Assembly: GCF_036370855.1 (NCBI RefSeq)
Contig: NC_088101.1
Location: forward strand, 2,115,501-2,179,500
Source of the DNA: Dromaius novaehollandiae
Taxonomy: Eukaryota; Chordata; Aves; Casuariiformes; Dromaiidae
DNA length: 64,000 bases
Direction: 5' to 3'
Position numbers and translations under genes: made by a program
Shown here: piece by piece, positions 38,072 to 48,964 of the stretch
How the letters are laid out: each line of letters opens with the position of its first letter
How positions within the stretch are numbered: the first letter of the stretch is position 1
The notes under the pieces: model-generated
Databases searched by the model: none
What the model was told of the DNA's origin: nothing
What the model saw: the letters and a program-made list of their open reading frames with translations, nothing else

Positions 38072-39736
38072 TATTTTTAGAAAAAAGATATGTAGGTGTG
38101 TGCCTGAAATGGCTGAACTATGGTCAGCCAATCTGGACCCAGAAGGGGAGAAAGCTGCATTTCAAGATGCTGGTAATGTGCATATCATTGGGTAAATGAG
38201 TGATATTGCGTGATCGAAAGCCGACACTGGTTTCATAGGAGAAGGGTTAGAACTGGGCCAAAGCCAAGGAAACACAGCTGCAGAGCTGATGATACTGTGG
38301 GGTGGGCCTGAGATTGTTACAACAATAAATTGAAGTAGATTCTAATATCTGTTGTTTGCTAGAATTAAATTATGTATTTATGTCTAATATTTAATCTCAA
38401 AAATATATCCTTTGCAATAGCAGCAATGATTACTAAACTTCAAGCCAAATTTTAGTCAGTATTTTTGAAGGTAAATGAACAGGACTGTAAGAAATTCCTA
38501 TTTTTTGAAATTTACCAATTTCTATGCATGTGTGTTTATTTACATGTTAACTTTATGGAACTTAGCTCTCGTAGAAGGAAGAGAGGAAATTTCAAAGTAA
38601 GAAGGCAAGAATCAATATGCACGAATGCAAATCACTCTTACTTGCGTAATGAGAAACACACTTATTGCATGTGAAAGAGGTCAGGATGGTTAGCACAACT
38701 GGTATCTGCAGGCTCTAGGAAAACTGCAAATCTACCACAGTGTAACAACCTGACAGGCTAAGGTGAAAAAAAGAAGTGAGAAAAAACTAGCAATAGTAAA
38801 TCCACTTCCACCTTCTTTGCAGTCCTTTATATTCCCAGCAGATAGAAATAAGCTCCTTACTCCTCCTTTCTGTAGTAATATTTATTTTGGAGTGGGACCA
38901 GCAGTATTCCCCAATCCCCATTTTTATTAATAGTCCACAGAAAAACATCAAAGTGACAATTATAAAGTACCGAAGCCCACTACATCAGCAGAAAGTGCAT
39001 CAATATGCCTAGCAACAATTCTTCCCCTAAAGCGACGCTGCTTTGTGCAGTAGACATTTCCTATTCAGACAGCCCCTTAGAGAAGTGGACAGCATTTGGG
39101 ATAATTCCCAAATATCAAAGACTGAAAAGTGGGAAGAAGTTAAAGAAGACAGTCAGCCAAAATATTTCTCTCTCTCTAACCCTGAGAAAGAGTCCTTTGA
39201 AAAGTGCCAAGGCAGATTCTGTCCGTACTGATCATTTTGAATAATGCTTTGTTCTACCAAGTGTACCCACTGAAATGAAACTAGAAATACTAAGAATCTC
39301 AGTCACCACTGATGGGCTGAGGGGAATAAATATGAGCAGAAGGAATGAAAATCAAGATACACACCTTACAATGAGAAACAAAAAATGAACAGACCCAAGA
39401 CAAATATACTAAAGGGTAAAATAAAATGAAAAAAAATGTTTTTCCTATTTCTTTTCCTTTCTCCACTTTCCATATTAACAGCGAAGGGCTGTTTTCCGGT
39501 CAGAAAAGCCTCTTTACAATGAGGCATATATTAGTGCCCAAACCCAATTAGATGAGTGTTTTTCCTAACATCAGTTGGCTTTACTTGGATTGCTATAGTT
39601 TGCTACCCTTCCTATGATTCAGCACTCCTTTTCCATTATCCATTCATCTTCCACACAATCCACTAAGTTTTGCCTACCTTGGGCCAAAAAAGAGTAATGT
39701 GAGTAGCACTGACCATACCTCTGCCACTGCTGAGGC

Positions 39737-39782
39737 CACACATACACACATGCGTGCACACACACAGACACACTGTGTGTGC
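39737..39782. repeat. Imperfect (CA)n/(TG)n microsatellite
   Basis: CACACATACACACATGCGTG followed by a CA run and a closing GTGTGTG. The CA and TG ends are complementary and could fold back. Confidence 0.8.
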
Positions 39783-42414
39783 ATCTGATCAAACAATAGG
39801 GAACATTTTTCTTGCTTTGCATTAATTAGGATATATTGAATATTAAAAATATTTGCTCAGAAGCATGCAAAATAAATATTAAAATATGTTAGTAAAACTC
39901 ACAGGGTCCAAACAAGTACTAGAGATCCTCAGCTTGGAGCTGTATACAATGAAGCCAAAACACAACCTTAACACTCTAAGATTACAACAAGCAACAAGTG
40001 GATGGAACAAGTGAAGTAGAAAAGAGAGAAAATGGAAATAAAAACATATGGAAGAATAATTAGAAGGCTGAGCATGCCACAGATCTAGCTATTATCATTT
40101 GGCAATACTTTCTCCGTATCAAAATAGCACAGGGATAGAAAGGAAGATAAGTTGTGGATTTGTGGCCTTTGTCTGTGACTCTGCTCCACAAATACCAGCT
40201 AAATGAAAGAAACAGTTCAGAGAACAGGACAAGCTGGTATCTTTGGCAGAGCAGAAGCAGAGGTTTCAGATACAATTGCAGAAGTGATTAAACATTTTTA
40301 TGGGAAGGAGAGAAGAAGAAAATAGCAGAACTGTGATTTTTTTGCTTGTAAAATCCAGCTGTGGTGCTTCTAGGGGCAAACTGTTTACTCTGTGTAGGCC
40401 TAGCAAGCCATCAGGAGAAAACAATCTCAGTCTGTGAAGAGGTTGATGATGGAAATGGAGCATGGCCCAATTATTTAAAAGGCTGAAAGAAAATCTAAAG
40501 AGAGCCTGGTTCTTGTGTTAGCTGAGTCTTGACTGCTGCACTGTGAGAGGTTTAGATAGGAGCCTGCATTTACGTCCTAAGAACTCCAGTGGGCAAAACG
40601 ATGGGTGCTGTAGTAAGGAACACACCAAAGCATTGAACAGGCTACAACAAAATGAGAATAATTAATAGGGGAGCAATAATAAAGGTGAAGGTTTCAAACA
40701 GAATACAGAGGCCAATATGCTGTAGGCATCTATAATGCTGAGGGCAAGTGAGAAAACAGCTGTGGGAGATCAACTTTTACAGAAGTAACAAAAGACAGTA
40801 GTCAAAATGAAGGAAGAGGAGAGGAGGTATGAAAAAAGAAAGAAGCTCTTTAAAATAATGCATTTAGGCTTGACGTGTGGATGCTATTGCTGGAAGCCAT
40901 TTTACTAACCAAGGACACAGGCATTTTATTTTCATTTATTTGTTTTGGGCAGGTTGGAATAATTGAGGTAACCAAAGAAAGGGGGGGGAGGGGCTTGGGA
41001 TTTGGATTTTTTTTTGTTTTAAAGGGAGGTGGTTTTCCCTCCTCTAGATTTATTTTAAGAAAAAACATGCTTACTTACAAATATCTACTGCAATAAGGAA
41101 ATCAGTGAATCAGGCAATAAAATGTCATTCTAAAGGAAAAGCAGAAATATTCTCAGAAACTGTCCTTCTTTGACTCTTTAAGGTTGATGTTACTTGACAT
41201 AGCTTGCCTTTAAACTTACCAGTATTTGAAAAAAGAGACAAAAAAATATGTTCAAAACAGATGAAAGAGGTTTACACCAATAGCTAGTTCTGTGTCTCAT
41301 TGCGATTATTAGTTCATATAAATTTTCACATGACACTAGTATGCCTTCTTTGGTTTCAGCCTGCATTGAAGGGAAAGTCACAAAAACTTTTAAAGGTTTA
41401 GTAGTTGATTAGCAGATATTCCAGGATATGTTATCAACATGATCAGCATGCATAATAGATGTTTATGAAAATGTCAGCAGGAAACGTTTTACTCCATTAT
41501 AAGCAACCTGTTGACTTATTAGAACTTTAAACAACTAAATGTCTATGAGTATTTTATTAATTGTAAACAACGTATTTCTATACACATCCTTAATATTGAG
41601 CACAATTATCTTCTCATATCAATAGCTGAAAGGATACTAATATGTCCAGCAAAGGAGGAATTCGTTGGCAGTTTTGAGAATTTCTTGCTAGATCTGTTAG
41701 TGTGACACAGAAAGTCTAAGGGTATTACTGCATCAGAAGGTATAGAGAGATGCTGACCAGGGTTTTCAGAACAGCCTAGAGGCCCCCATCAGCCCCACTA
41801 CAGGTCCTAAACATAGAAGTTGTAACTGCATCCCTCTGGTGACTGAATGGGAAGCCAGGGCTCAAACACGCATGGCCAGTAAGTGTTTGAATCAGTCACT
41901 ACAATTGAATAGCTTCCCAGGTGCATTACCTCCATCACGATACTTAACTTCCCTTCATGCTCCTATATACACAGTCTTTTCTGAAAATAGGCAAACTGTA
42001 GGTAAGCTTTTCAAAAACACACATAAATTATGTGGTTCCCAAGTTGGGGACGAATGCAGCTTTCACAAATGTCAGTAAAGTTTCACCACAGTTGGTTTCC
42101 TGGTTTTTTTGCAACTCCTGCAACAGCAATAAGTTTACCTTGTAATTTTTGAATTATTCTAGTGATTGTTGTAGCTTGCAGATTTATCTAGAATTGAAAT
42201 TTTATCCAACATTTTTCAACATTATTATTCATCTCAGCAGCTACATACTCTAGGGATTTTCATAGTTTACCAGTAGGCTGTGCATAGCAATAATTCAATC
42301 TCCTCTTTAATTTTGTATACTATTCTTATTTCAGGCAGGAGATTAAAAGAAGTTTCTAACTGGAAAGGTGAATGCCTAAAGTGAACTTCTTAATTTTTTC
42401 TTTTCCAAACCTAG

Positions 42415-42527
42415 CAACATTACATTTCCAATGTATCACCAAGTCCAAGTATAGCATCTCTGGGAAGTAAAGCATGGTCAGGAAGGTGCAACTGTCTGTT
42501 ATGCTTAAGGACACAGAAAATGTCAAG
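42415..42527 (+). other. Candidate 113-nt plus exon, possible start exon
   Basis: Acceptor AATTTTTTCTTTTCCAAACCTAG ends at 42414 and a near-perfect donor (CAAG|GTAAGT) lies at 42528. Two readings are possible. Frame 1 is open across all 113 bases (QHYISNVSPSPSIASLGS and on). Alternatively, an ATG at 42474, preceded by an in-frame TAA two codons upstream, gives MVRKVQLSVMLKDTENVK up to the donor, ending in phase 0; this would be a start exon. I cannot name either peptide. The donor is the strongest on the plus strand that I saw in the window. Confidence 0.33.
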
Positions 42528-43064
42528 GTAAGTCTTCCTCAAATATCTTCTATTTGTTATTGAAAATATGTGTATATTCAGTAAGACCTCACTAAGGACT
42601 ACTAGAACTTTAATGATGCTTAATTGTATTTGAAAGTATTAGTAAAATACAAAATAGAAACCTTTCCCTTTGGTGAACATATATCTTTCCATCAGCTTTG
42701 AAAGCAATATAGCTATGATGTATTCAGTGAACATTACCAGAAGTAACAGAATACAGGAATCCTTGGAGTTGAACTACATCAAATACATTGATGTAGTATG
42801 AGGACTGAGGCGAAATGACTTCTAATGTATGCAGCTAAAATCTACAGTAGCCCTTCTTCTGTTCTCTCAAACCTTGATAAGCAGAATGTGATAATGCTGT
42901 TATCTGACCTATCACTTGGGTATAGGGAAATGGTTGCAGCTTAGCACCAGCCCACCAGAGCTAAACACTGGAACGTGAAACTAGGGTATCCTCTTATTTC
43001 TGTACTCTTGTTTCAGCTCGTGCAGTTTTGTGTTTAGACCAAGGAAAAGGACAGTAACTACAAG

Positions 43065-43093
43065 AGTAGTTAACTAGCAGCTAGTTAACTACT
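43065..43093. repeat. Perfect 13-bp inverted repeat
   Basis: AGTAGTTAACTAG, spacer CAG, then CTAGTTAACTACT: exact complementarity over 13 bases. Partial copies of the same TAACTAGCAG motif follow at about 43110-43123, so the site looks locally duplicated as well. Confidence 0.9.
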
Positions 43094-43504
43094 GCTAGTA
43101 GTATAAGAGTAACTAACTAGCAGTTGTTGGCAAAACAGAACAGAATGCATTTTACACTGAAAAGAAGAAAATGAAAGAGTGGTAAAGAGGGCAAAGTGCA
43201 AGAGAGAATGAATGATGAAATGGAAAGATGAAAAAGTGAGTGCAAACTGTTTGCAGCACATTGTCACGATCAAATTGCATGCAGAACATATGTTTTTACA
43301 TTAAGTATGAGGCTAATCATGTAATTATATTATCATCACAAAGTTACTGCATTTCTGGACCAAGTATTCCTAACAACAGTTGTTCTAGTCTGGAGCACAG
43401 AAAAGGAGAATAATAGTGACATAGTGACCTTGTCATTGCATATTTATTAGCATAGCTCTGCTAAGTGCATACGGCTAGAAGACATCATCAGGCTAGGCAC
43501 TCAC

Positions 43505-43519
43505 CACAGTGGTAACTTC
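43505..43519 (-). other. Candidate 15-nt minus micro-exon
   Basis: Minus acceptor TTTTGTTTTTGTATCTTCTCCAG and donor GTG|GTGAGT enclose GAAGTTACCACTGTG, five codons (E-V-T-T-V) in frame 1. Both sites are strong, but such short pairs are expected by chance somewhere in 64 kb. Confidence 0.15.
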
Positions 43520-45437
43520 CTGGAGAAGATACAAAAACAAAAGCTCTTTTTCAACAAATGTTTTCTTCCCAGAAGCAATTAAAACTGTACAAAACCAAAT
43601 CCTGGGGGTACAGGACTTTTCTAGCTTTTTCTACTAAGCAGCAAGCTATTCTATATCAACTAGGCCTCTCAAAACTCACTTGAGGAGCAAATGATTCCTC
43701 CAGCCCTTGTTCCGTAACCACTGAAAGAAAATAAGGCAGAAATCTTACCAAGCAAGTGAAAAAGACTTTTATTGCTTTGCATTCTTTTCATTTTGCTAAA
43801 ATGGCTGTGGTGTTACTGCAATGATAATGAATGCCGTACAGAGCCATCTGAACGTTTTCATAGTTATTTAGTAAGTTACCTAACCAAGAAGTGAAACTAG
43901 TCAAGGTACCAAATGGTTAGCTAGTCATCAATTAACTGATATCTGGGCAGCTAGGGGAGAGGGATGACGTGGACAGGTTTTATATACTGAATCTAAATAG
44001 AAGGAAACTGATCTAGGCATCATTTTTTGTCTTACCATTTTATTCTCTCCTGATGAGCATGATTGCTTGGAGACCTCCCTCAAAACTTCACAAAATAGGA
44101 ATGCATCTCTTCTTAAGGAGTTCAGTGCAGATGGAGGTGCATAGGAAGAGATACAGATGCATAAATACATACATACATATAAACACATTGAGAAAATACA
44201 CAATAGAGTGGCATGATCCAAAGGCTTGAATTCATATGCTATTCCCAAGAGGCAGACATGAGCAAAGTGTCTATAACATTCCAAACATGTGCATAAATTC
44301 CTTATTCCACACATGCCTCACTATGAATTCTGTATATACCATCTATTTACAGTTCACCTATTTTAAAGAATTTCGGGAAACGATAGTCATCATGTATCCC
44401 TCTACCTAATCAGCAAGTCTCTTCGATACCATCAATTCAAATACATTGTAGCCAGCGGAAAAGATGCACTGAATATACTTTAGATATCTCCAGTGCCGCG
44501 ATGTCTTGCTAGTAAGTAATGTTATGAGCATATTAAAAAGTGGTATCTTTGATGCTGGCAGGAGCCAAATCACATGCAGTATATTCTACTGGCATGTGGT
44601 ATACCCTCCCCCCACCAGCCAGAAATTCCTGCATCTAGGATTTTGGCCTTTTGCTCTATTAGTAGTCAAGGAGTAAATTTTGCCTATCCTGGGCCTCACT
44701 GAGAGACAGCTTTGTGGGAGAGGAAGGAGAGGAATTGCACCAATTAGAAAGAAACTGCAGTTAGAGTTGCTCAGTTGGAAATAGTCTGGGCCGAGCTTAC
44801 TGAGGAGGCTAGTGCTAGAAGGGTTAGTGCAGGAACAAGCCTGGCCTTGCAGCTCATCACTGCTCAGAGACACACTCCTGCTCCAGGCCACAAATGTAAG
44901 AATGTGTCAAACACATGTGGTTCGGAAAATTCAGCGTAATTAGCATTATTCTTATTTTTAAAACTCTGTTAGAAATACTAACATGATAAAGATTGCAGAG
45001 TCAATTAGACAGTTCAAAAATGTCAGAACTCCCTGGGAAGCATTTTATGCTGAAGCACTGCAACCCAACGTTTAGTACATGGCCACATCCCATTTTCTAA
45101 AAGAACCTGCTGACTCCTATACCTAGTTTTGCAATCTTGAAGCTCTTTCTTTTTAAACAGATTTAAAAAAAAATCCTTTTTGAAATGAATTGCCTCCTAC
45201 GAGGTTACCAGGTTATTAGATGTTTATACATGTGTTTTGAGACATAATCTTCCACTCAACCACACTTAATGGTGCTCAGCCATTAAAGAGAGCGATACAA
45301 CTTGCATGCCTCCCAGTTGTCTCTCCCTGAATCCAAATCAGAAAAGCAGAGGAGAAAGTCTTTTTGGTTTCCATGTCCATTGCCACAGTATCCTCTAGCA
45401 GTTCTGTGGAGAAACAGCCACAGAAGTTTTGCTCAAC

Positions 45438-45540
45438 CCCTGTAATTTAGCGGTGCCCATTTTTGGCCCCTCAGAGCATTTGCACGCACCTAGAGCACTG
45501 CACCTGCGAGTGCCTGTCATGTGCTCAGAGCTTGAGGCCT
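45438..45540. repeat. Ancient amniote repeat fragment
   Basis: TAATTTAGCGGTGCCCATTT, then TTGGCCCCTCAGAGCATTTG, CACCTGCGAGTGCCTGTCAT and GTGCTCAGAGCTTGAGGCCT, is in the style of an amniote interspersed repeat with TTTAGGYGCCCATTTTTGG and GTGCTCAGAGC blocks. I cannot name the family. A 101-codon plus-strand frame covers it and is a by-product. Confidence 0.4.
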
Positions 45541-45769
45541 TGGAGGATTTCAGTGCAGCACACCGGCAAGCCTCTATCAGATACACACCAAGGATGATTT
45601 TTCAGAGACCCAGAACTTGGTTACAATTTAAAATTTGCCTAGGGATGGCCAGACGCATCTCCTTAAGACCAGACAACTGTGCTGCAAGTTCGCATCCAAG
45701 CAACAAAACCCATTCTTTCCAGAAACAGCTCTGACTTTTCAGCAATAGTACCCAGGATTTGAGTTAGGG

Positions 45770-45877
45770 CAGCCGTGCGGGGTGCCTCCCCGCTGGCGCT
45801 CATCCCGTCTCGGTGCTCATGGTGTGGACGACTGAGGTACAGGAGGCCAGCTGTGAGACACAGAGCGAGGAGCCGGG
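45770..45877. other. Local CpG cluster
   Basis: About nine CpG dinucleotides in about 105 bases (GCCGTGCGG, CCCCGCTGGCGCTC, CCCGTCTCGG, GGACGAC, GAGCGAGGAGCCGG) in a region otherwise nearly free of CpG. It could be a small unmethylated regulatory site, part of a recent GC-rich insertion, or a repeat remnant. I see no TG...CA ends with target duplication. Confidence 0.5.
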
Positions 45878-46704
45878 TTTCATCAGAGCAGAAAGTTAAC
45901 AGAGGGGAATGCTGAGGTGCTGCATCAGGGGCTACCTAACTTAGAATGTTTATTAATTTTCTAACAGGAACTGTGCTAAAGGATGGCAAGGTTAGGAGCA
46001 CGTTGGAGCAATTTGAGGAAGAGGCCAAATAAACATCAGAGAGTCATTCTAATTATCTCCAACTTCAACATTATAAATCCAGGAAACTCAGAAGTAGGGT
46101 TTAATTTAAAATAAGTAAGCTACGGTGTTCAGATGTCTTGCTATGACTTATAAAGAAACTTGACTGCTTTTTACTGAAGCTATGCAATAATAATGCACTG
46201 ATGATTAATGCATAATAGATACTGTGCCTTGAGATCAGAATACTATTACTTTAAATGATAAATCAGATTTTAAAAAATTATAATTTTGTCCCATTTTGAC
46301 ACTAGAGTTTTCAATGAGGTTGGATACATAGAACATTTGAAGAAGCTGCAAAACAATATTTTTTTCCTGGCCAAAAAAACACAGGTGCTCAATATTGCAA
46401 TAGGAGAATCCAATTTTAAATTAGTTTCATCTCATAAATATGTTAATATATTTACTTAGAATTTCACATAAAATTCATTCTGTGCCCAGTCAGTGCTATA
46501 ATTCCAAAGAAGGAAGATACAGTCTTCATATATAATGAAGAGACCAAATCACTGCTTAACATGCAAAACTCATCTCACCTTAATGAAGGAAGAGGACTTT
46601 TGTAACATTTGAAAAAGAGAGTGAACAGTCACATGAAGAATAAGGGTTCACCTTTCCCAGTCTAAATCAGACCTTATCAGCAGTTTCAAAGAGACATAAG
46701 CAAA

Positions 46705-47310
46705 CTAGGAGAATGGGAAATGCAATGGCAAGTGAAATTTAATGTTGACAAAGTAATGTATGCAGTAGGAATAATTTATATTCCTACTAAGTTTTAAATT
46801 TGCTATTTCAACATAAAAAATAATCTGTGTATTTCTTGTACCAAGAAAAGCACAGGTACACAATTTTTTTAAGATACAAAGGAAAACTATTCTGAAAATG
46901 TTATGAAAACAATAGTGATGGTTCTTCATCAAAGGTGTCATAGAACACTATATATCAAAGACAGAAGTGGTCTGAAGCAGATCCTGGGAATTAGCTAAGT
47001 GTAAAGAAATATCTTTTTAAGGACAACCAAAACTTTGAGTTGTTAATTTTAGAAAACAAAAATGCGAGATGTGCCATGATAAACATACCTACAGTAACCT
47101 GGTGTGATGTAAAGGGAAATGACTCTTCTTCACAAGCAGGAACTGTAATCTAAAGGTGGAAAATCAAAAGCTGATTACGAGGAAAATTTTCTCGCCCTGC
47201 ACCATTCCCTTGTGGAACTCATTGCTACAAAGTATTGTTAAAATCAGGAACTTAGAAGCGTTCAGGATAGTATATGGATAAGAAAATGAGTCAGCGTTTA
47301 ATACTGTATC
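46705..47310 (+). mobile_element. Old CR1 LINE fragment
   Basis: Starts with GGGAAATGCAATGGCAAGTG, then AAATTTAATGTTGACAAAGT (RT region, compare CR1 TGGCAAATGAAATTCAATGTTGATAAATG). It passes AGATCCTGGGAATTAGCTAA and CGAGATGTGCCATGATAAAC, and ends with CCCTTGTGGAACTCATTGCT followed by TATATGGATAAGAAAATGAG. The order matches ORF2 of an old amniote CR1 family. It is far more diverged than the copy at 5581 and full of stops. Confidence 0.75.
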
Positions 47311-47751
47311 AACAAGAAAGAAAGTGATTTACTAGGGATATAGAACTGAGTAGCTGGTCATTAACCTTATCCTCCTCTGAAATGTCAAGTAAAGGCTGCT
47401 GCTGAGGGGATAAAGGCCTGCATGGACCCATCTTCTGATTTAGTTCAATAAAGTGCACATTCCTACTCACCCTGCTGCTGCTTCTCTGCTGTATTTCTGT
47501 GGCATGGCTACCAGTGCATTTTCTTTAAGGCCTTTTCTTTGAAGCACAGCAACCATCTCACCATACACATATCCAAATACATGTTACATATGAAGCTAGT
47601 TTTTCCCTCCACTTCTCATATCGATTTCTTGGGTTTTGGACGTGAAGGCAACAAATCTGCTCTAATCATCTTCCATCTGAAGCATGGCTGTAATGAGATG
47701 ATACTATCTTTGTCTTGAAGTACTTCCTAATCACGGATCTGTTTACTTCTT

Positions 47752-47815
47752 AAAGCAAGAAGGGACCATTAGATGATGTAGTGTTATCTAATTTATAACA
47801 CAGGTATATAGCATC
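47752..47815 (-). repeat. Old CR1 3' end fragment, minus orientation
   Basis: AAGCAAGAAGGGACCATTAG, then ATGATGTAGTGTTATCTAAT and TTATAACACAGG, is the complement of a CR1 3' end of the type AGAAGGGACCATTRTGATCATCTAGTCTGACCTCCTGTATAACACAGG. Confidence 0.7.
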
Positions 47816-48109
47816 AGAAGGAGCCTGTTTTGCAGTCTGGTCGTCTTTTTACTTTTCACTGATCCAGAGAACTGTTTCAATTTCACAGGCTCACATGAGA
47901 CGGGTGTCTTTGAATGCTGGTTTATATTAATACAAAGTGTGTATAGCAGTTCATTTTTCTTTGATTTACATTGGCCAAGGCTATTCAGAAAATAATAATT
48001 GCACTACAGAAATTATGCCCACATTTTGAGATTTGCAAGGAATTTAATGGAGATTTCAATGTTACATGTGAAAGAAATGTAAACCTTAATGACCATGAAA
48101 ATAGGCAGG

Positions 48110-48195
48110 GCTTAGGCACTTACCTGTAAACTGGGAAACCTGGATTCAGTTCCCTCCTCTAAATGAGGTAAGATTTTGTAGCTTGGGCTCAGAGT
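48110..48195 (+). repeat. Possible MIR-like relic
   Basis: AAACCTGGATTCAGTTCCCT followed by CCTCTAAATGAGG and TTGTAGCTTGGGCTCAG recalls the MIR segment (GACCTGGGTTCAAATCCC...CTAGCTGTGTGACCTCGGGC). Weak. Confidence 0.35.
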
Positions 48196-48653
48196 TATGT
48201 TAATATGTTCATCTAATACTCAGAAGAAATCTGTCTCCAAGCATGGATACTCTGAAAAGTTTAGACAAACTCTAAGACAAATAGCAACCCCCAGTGTTGG
48301 CTTTCCCCTAGTCTCTTAGCTGGATGCCAATACCTGCACAAAGTCACTGAGCTGACATTAAAGTGGGACTCCTGGGAGAAGACAAGACGGGGTAAAAACA
48401 GCGCTGCAGTGTCTTGAATGAAAAGAGACATTGCAGGTTGCTTTCCAATGCCTTGTTGACATAAAACCTTCCCTCTGAATGTGTGTTGGTGTACCCAGGG
48501 TTAGAATGAATCAGCAACGCGGCATCAACACCATATGAGTCTTCCCATTAGTGAACACCTGTTGATAATTTAATAGCCTGAAGAACAGCTGAAAAATTAG
48601 ACACATTGCTGGCAGCCAGCATATCTATTCAGCAGTAAATCTTTCCTTTTCAG

Positions 48654-48964
48654 TGGGTATTCAAGTCACTTGCTACTACACTCCTGTTTACAATGGCCTA
48701 GCTCTCTTGATATTTGTGTGTGAAAAGGAAAACAAGAAAAGGAGGCAATGTGTTGGCATCCTAGAACAGACTGGTGATCTCTACCTCCATGGCATGTCAA
48801 AAGTAGGATTAATCTTTCACACACACACACAAAACCTTAGCAAAAATTGTTTCAATCAAAACAGAAAATTTTCACAAAAAGGTGTTTCCTTGAGGGACAG
48901 AACCGAGAGAGAAAGATGGGCAGTCCATACCAGAAGAAACAATAGAGAGCTGATGCCCTTTTAA
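48654..48964 (+). other. Open frame after a strong acceptor
   Basis: Acceptor GTAAATCTTTCCTTTTCAG ends at 48653. The following frame is open for about 100 codons to 48964 and includes GIQVTCYYTPVYNGLALLIF and then EKENKKRRQCVGILEQTGDL. Only weak donors are present (for example AAAA|GTAGGA near 48802), and the frame runs on through a CA microsatellite. No domain is recognised. It could be a terminal exon or chance. Confidence 0.18.

Larger units (their letters stand above)
35561..42414. other. Non-coding stretch with simple repeats
   Basis: Largely unique AT-rich sequence. It contains C-rich (38049-38071), CA-rich (39737-39782) and poly-A/T tracts (near 37385). Frames up to about 99 codons lack domains. 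No repeat family is confidently recognised. Confidence 0.5.
42528..45437. other. Non-coding stretch
   Basis: Contains the 29-base palindrome at 43065-43093, a possible 15-nt minus micro-exon at 43505-43519, and an ACAT microsatellite at 44167-44180. Minus frames at 43928-44314 (128 codons) and 44586-44891 (101 codons) show no domain. Confidence 0.5.

Noticed and set aside
39737..39782. CA/TG tract considered as part of a CRISPR-like or regulatory repeat array
   Set aside because: Simple dinucleotide microsatellite; CRISPR arrays do not occur in vertebrate genomes and no spaced direct repeats are present.
43928..44314. 128-codon minus frame with many cysteines
   Set aside because: Part of it is translated from an ACAT microsatellite; no domain, no good splice sites framing it.
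45429..45734. 101-codon plus frame
   Set aside because: Its first third lies in an ancient repeat fragment and the rest has no recognisable domain.
45360..45960. CpG-rich segment considered as a second LTR
   Set aside because: No TG...CA ends with matching flanks, and no TATA/AATAAA pair in order.
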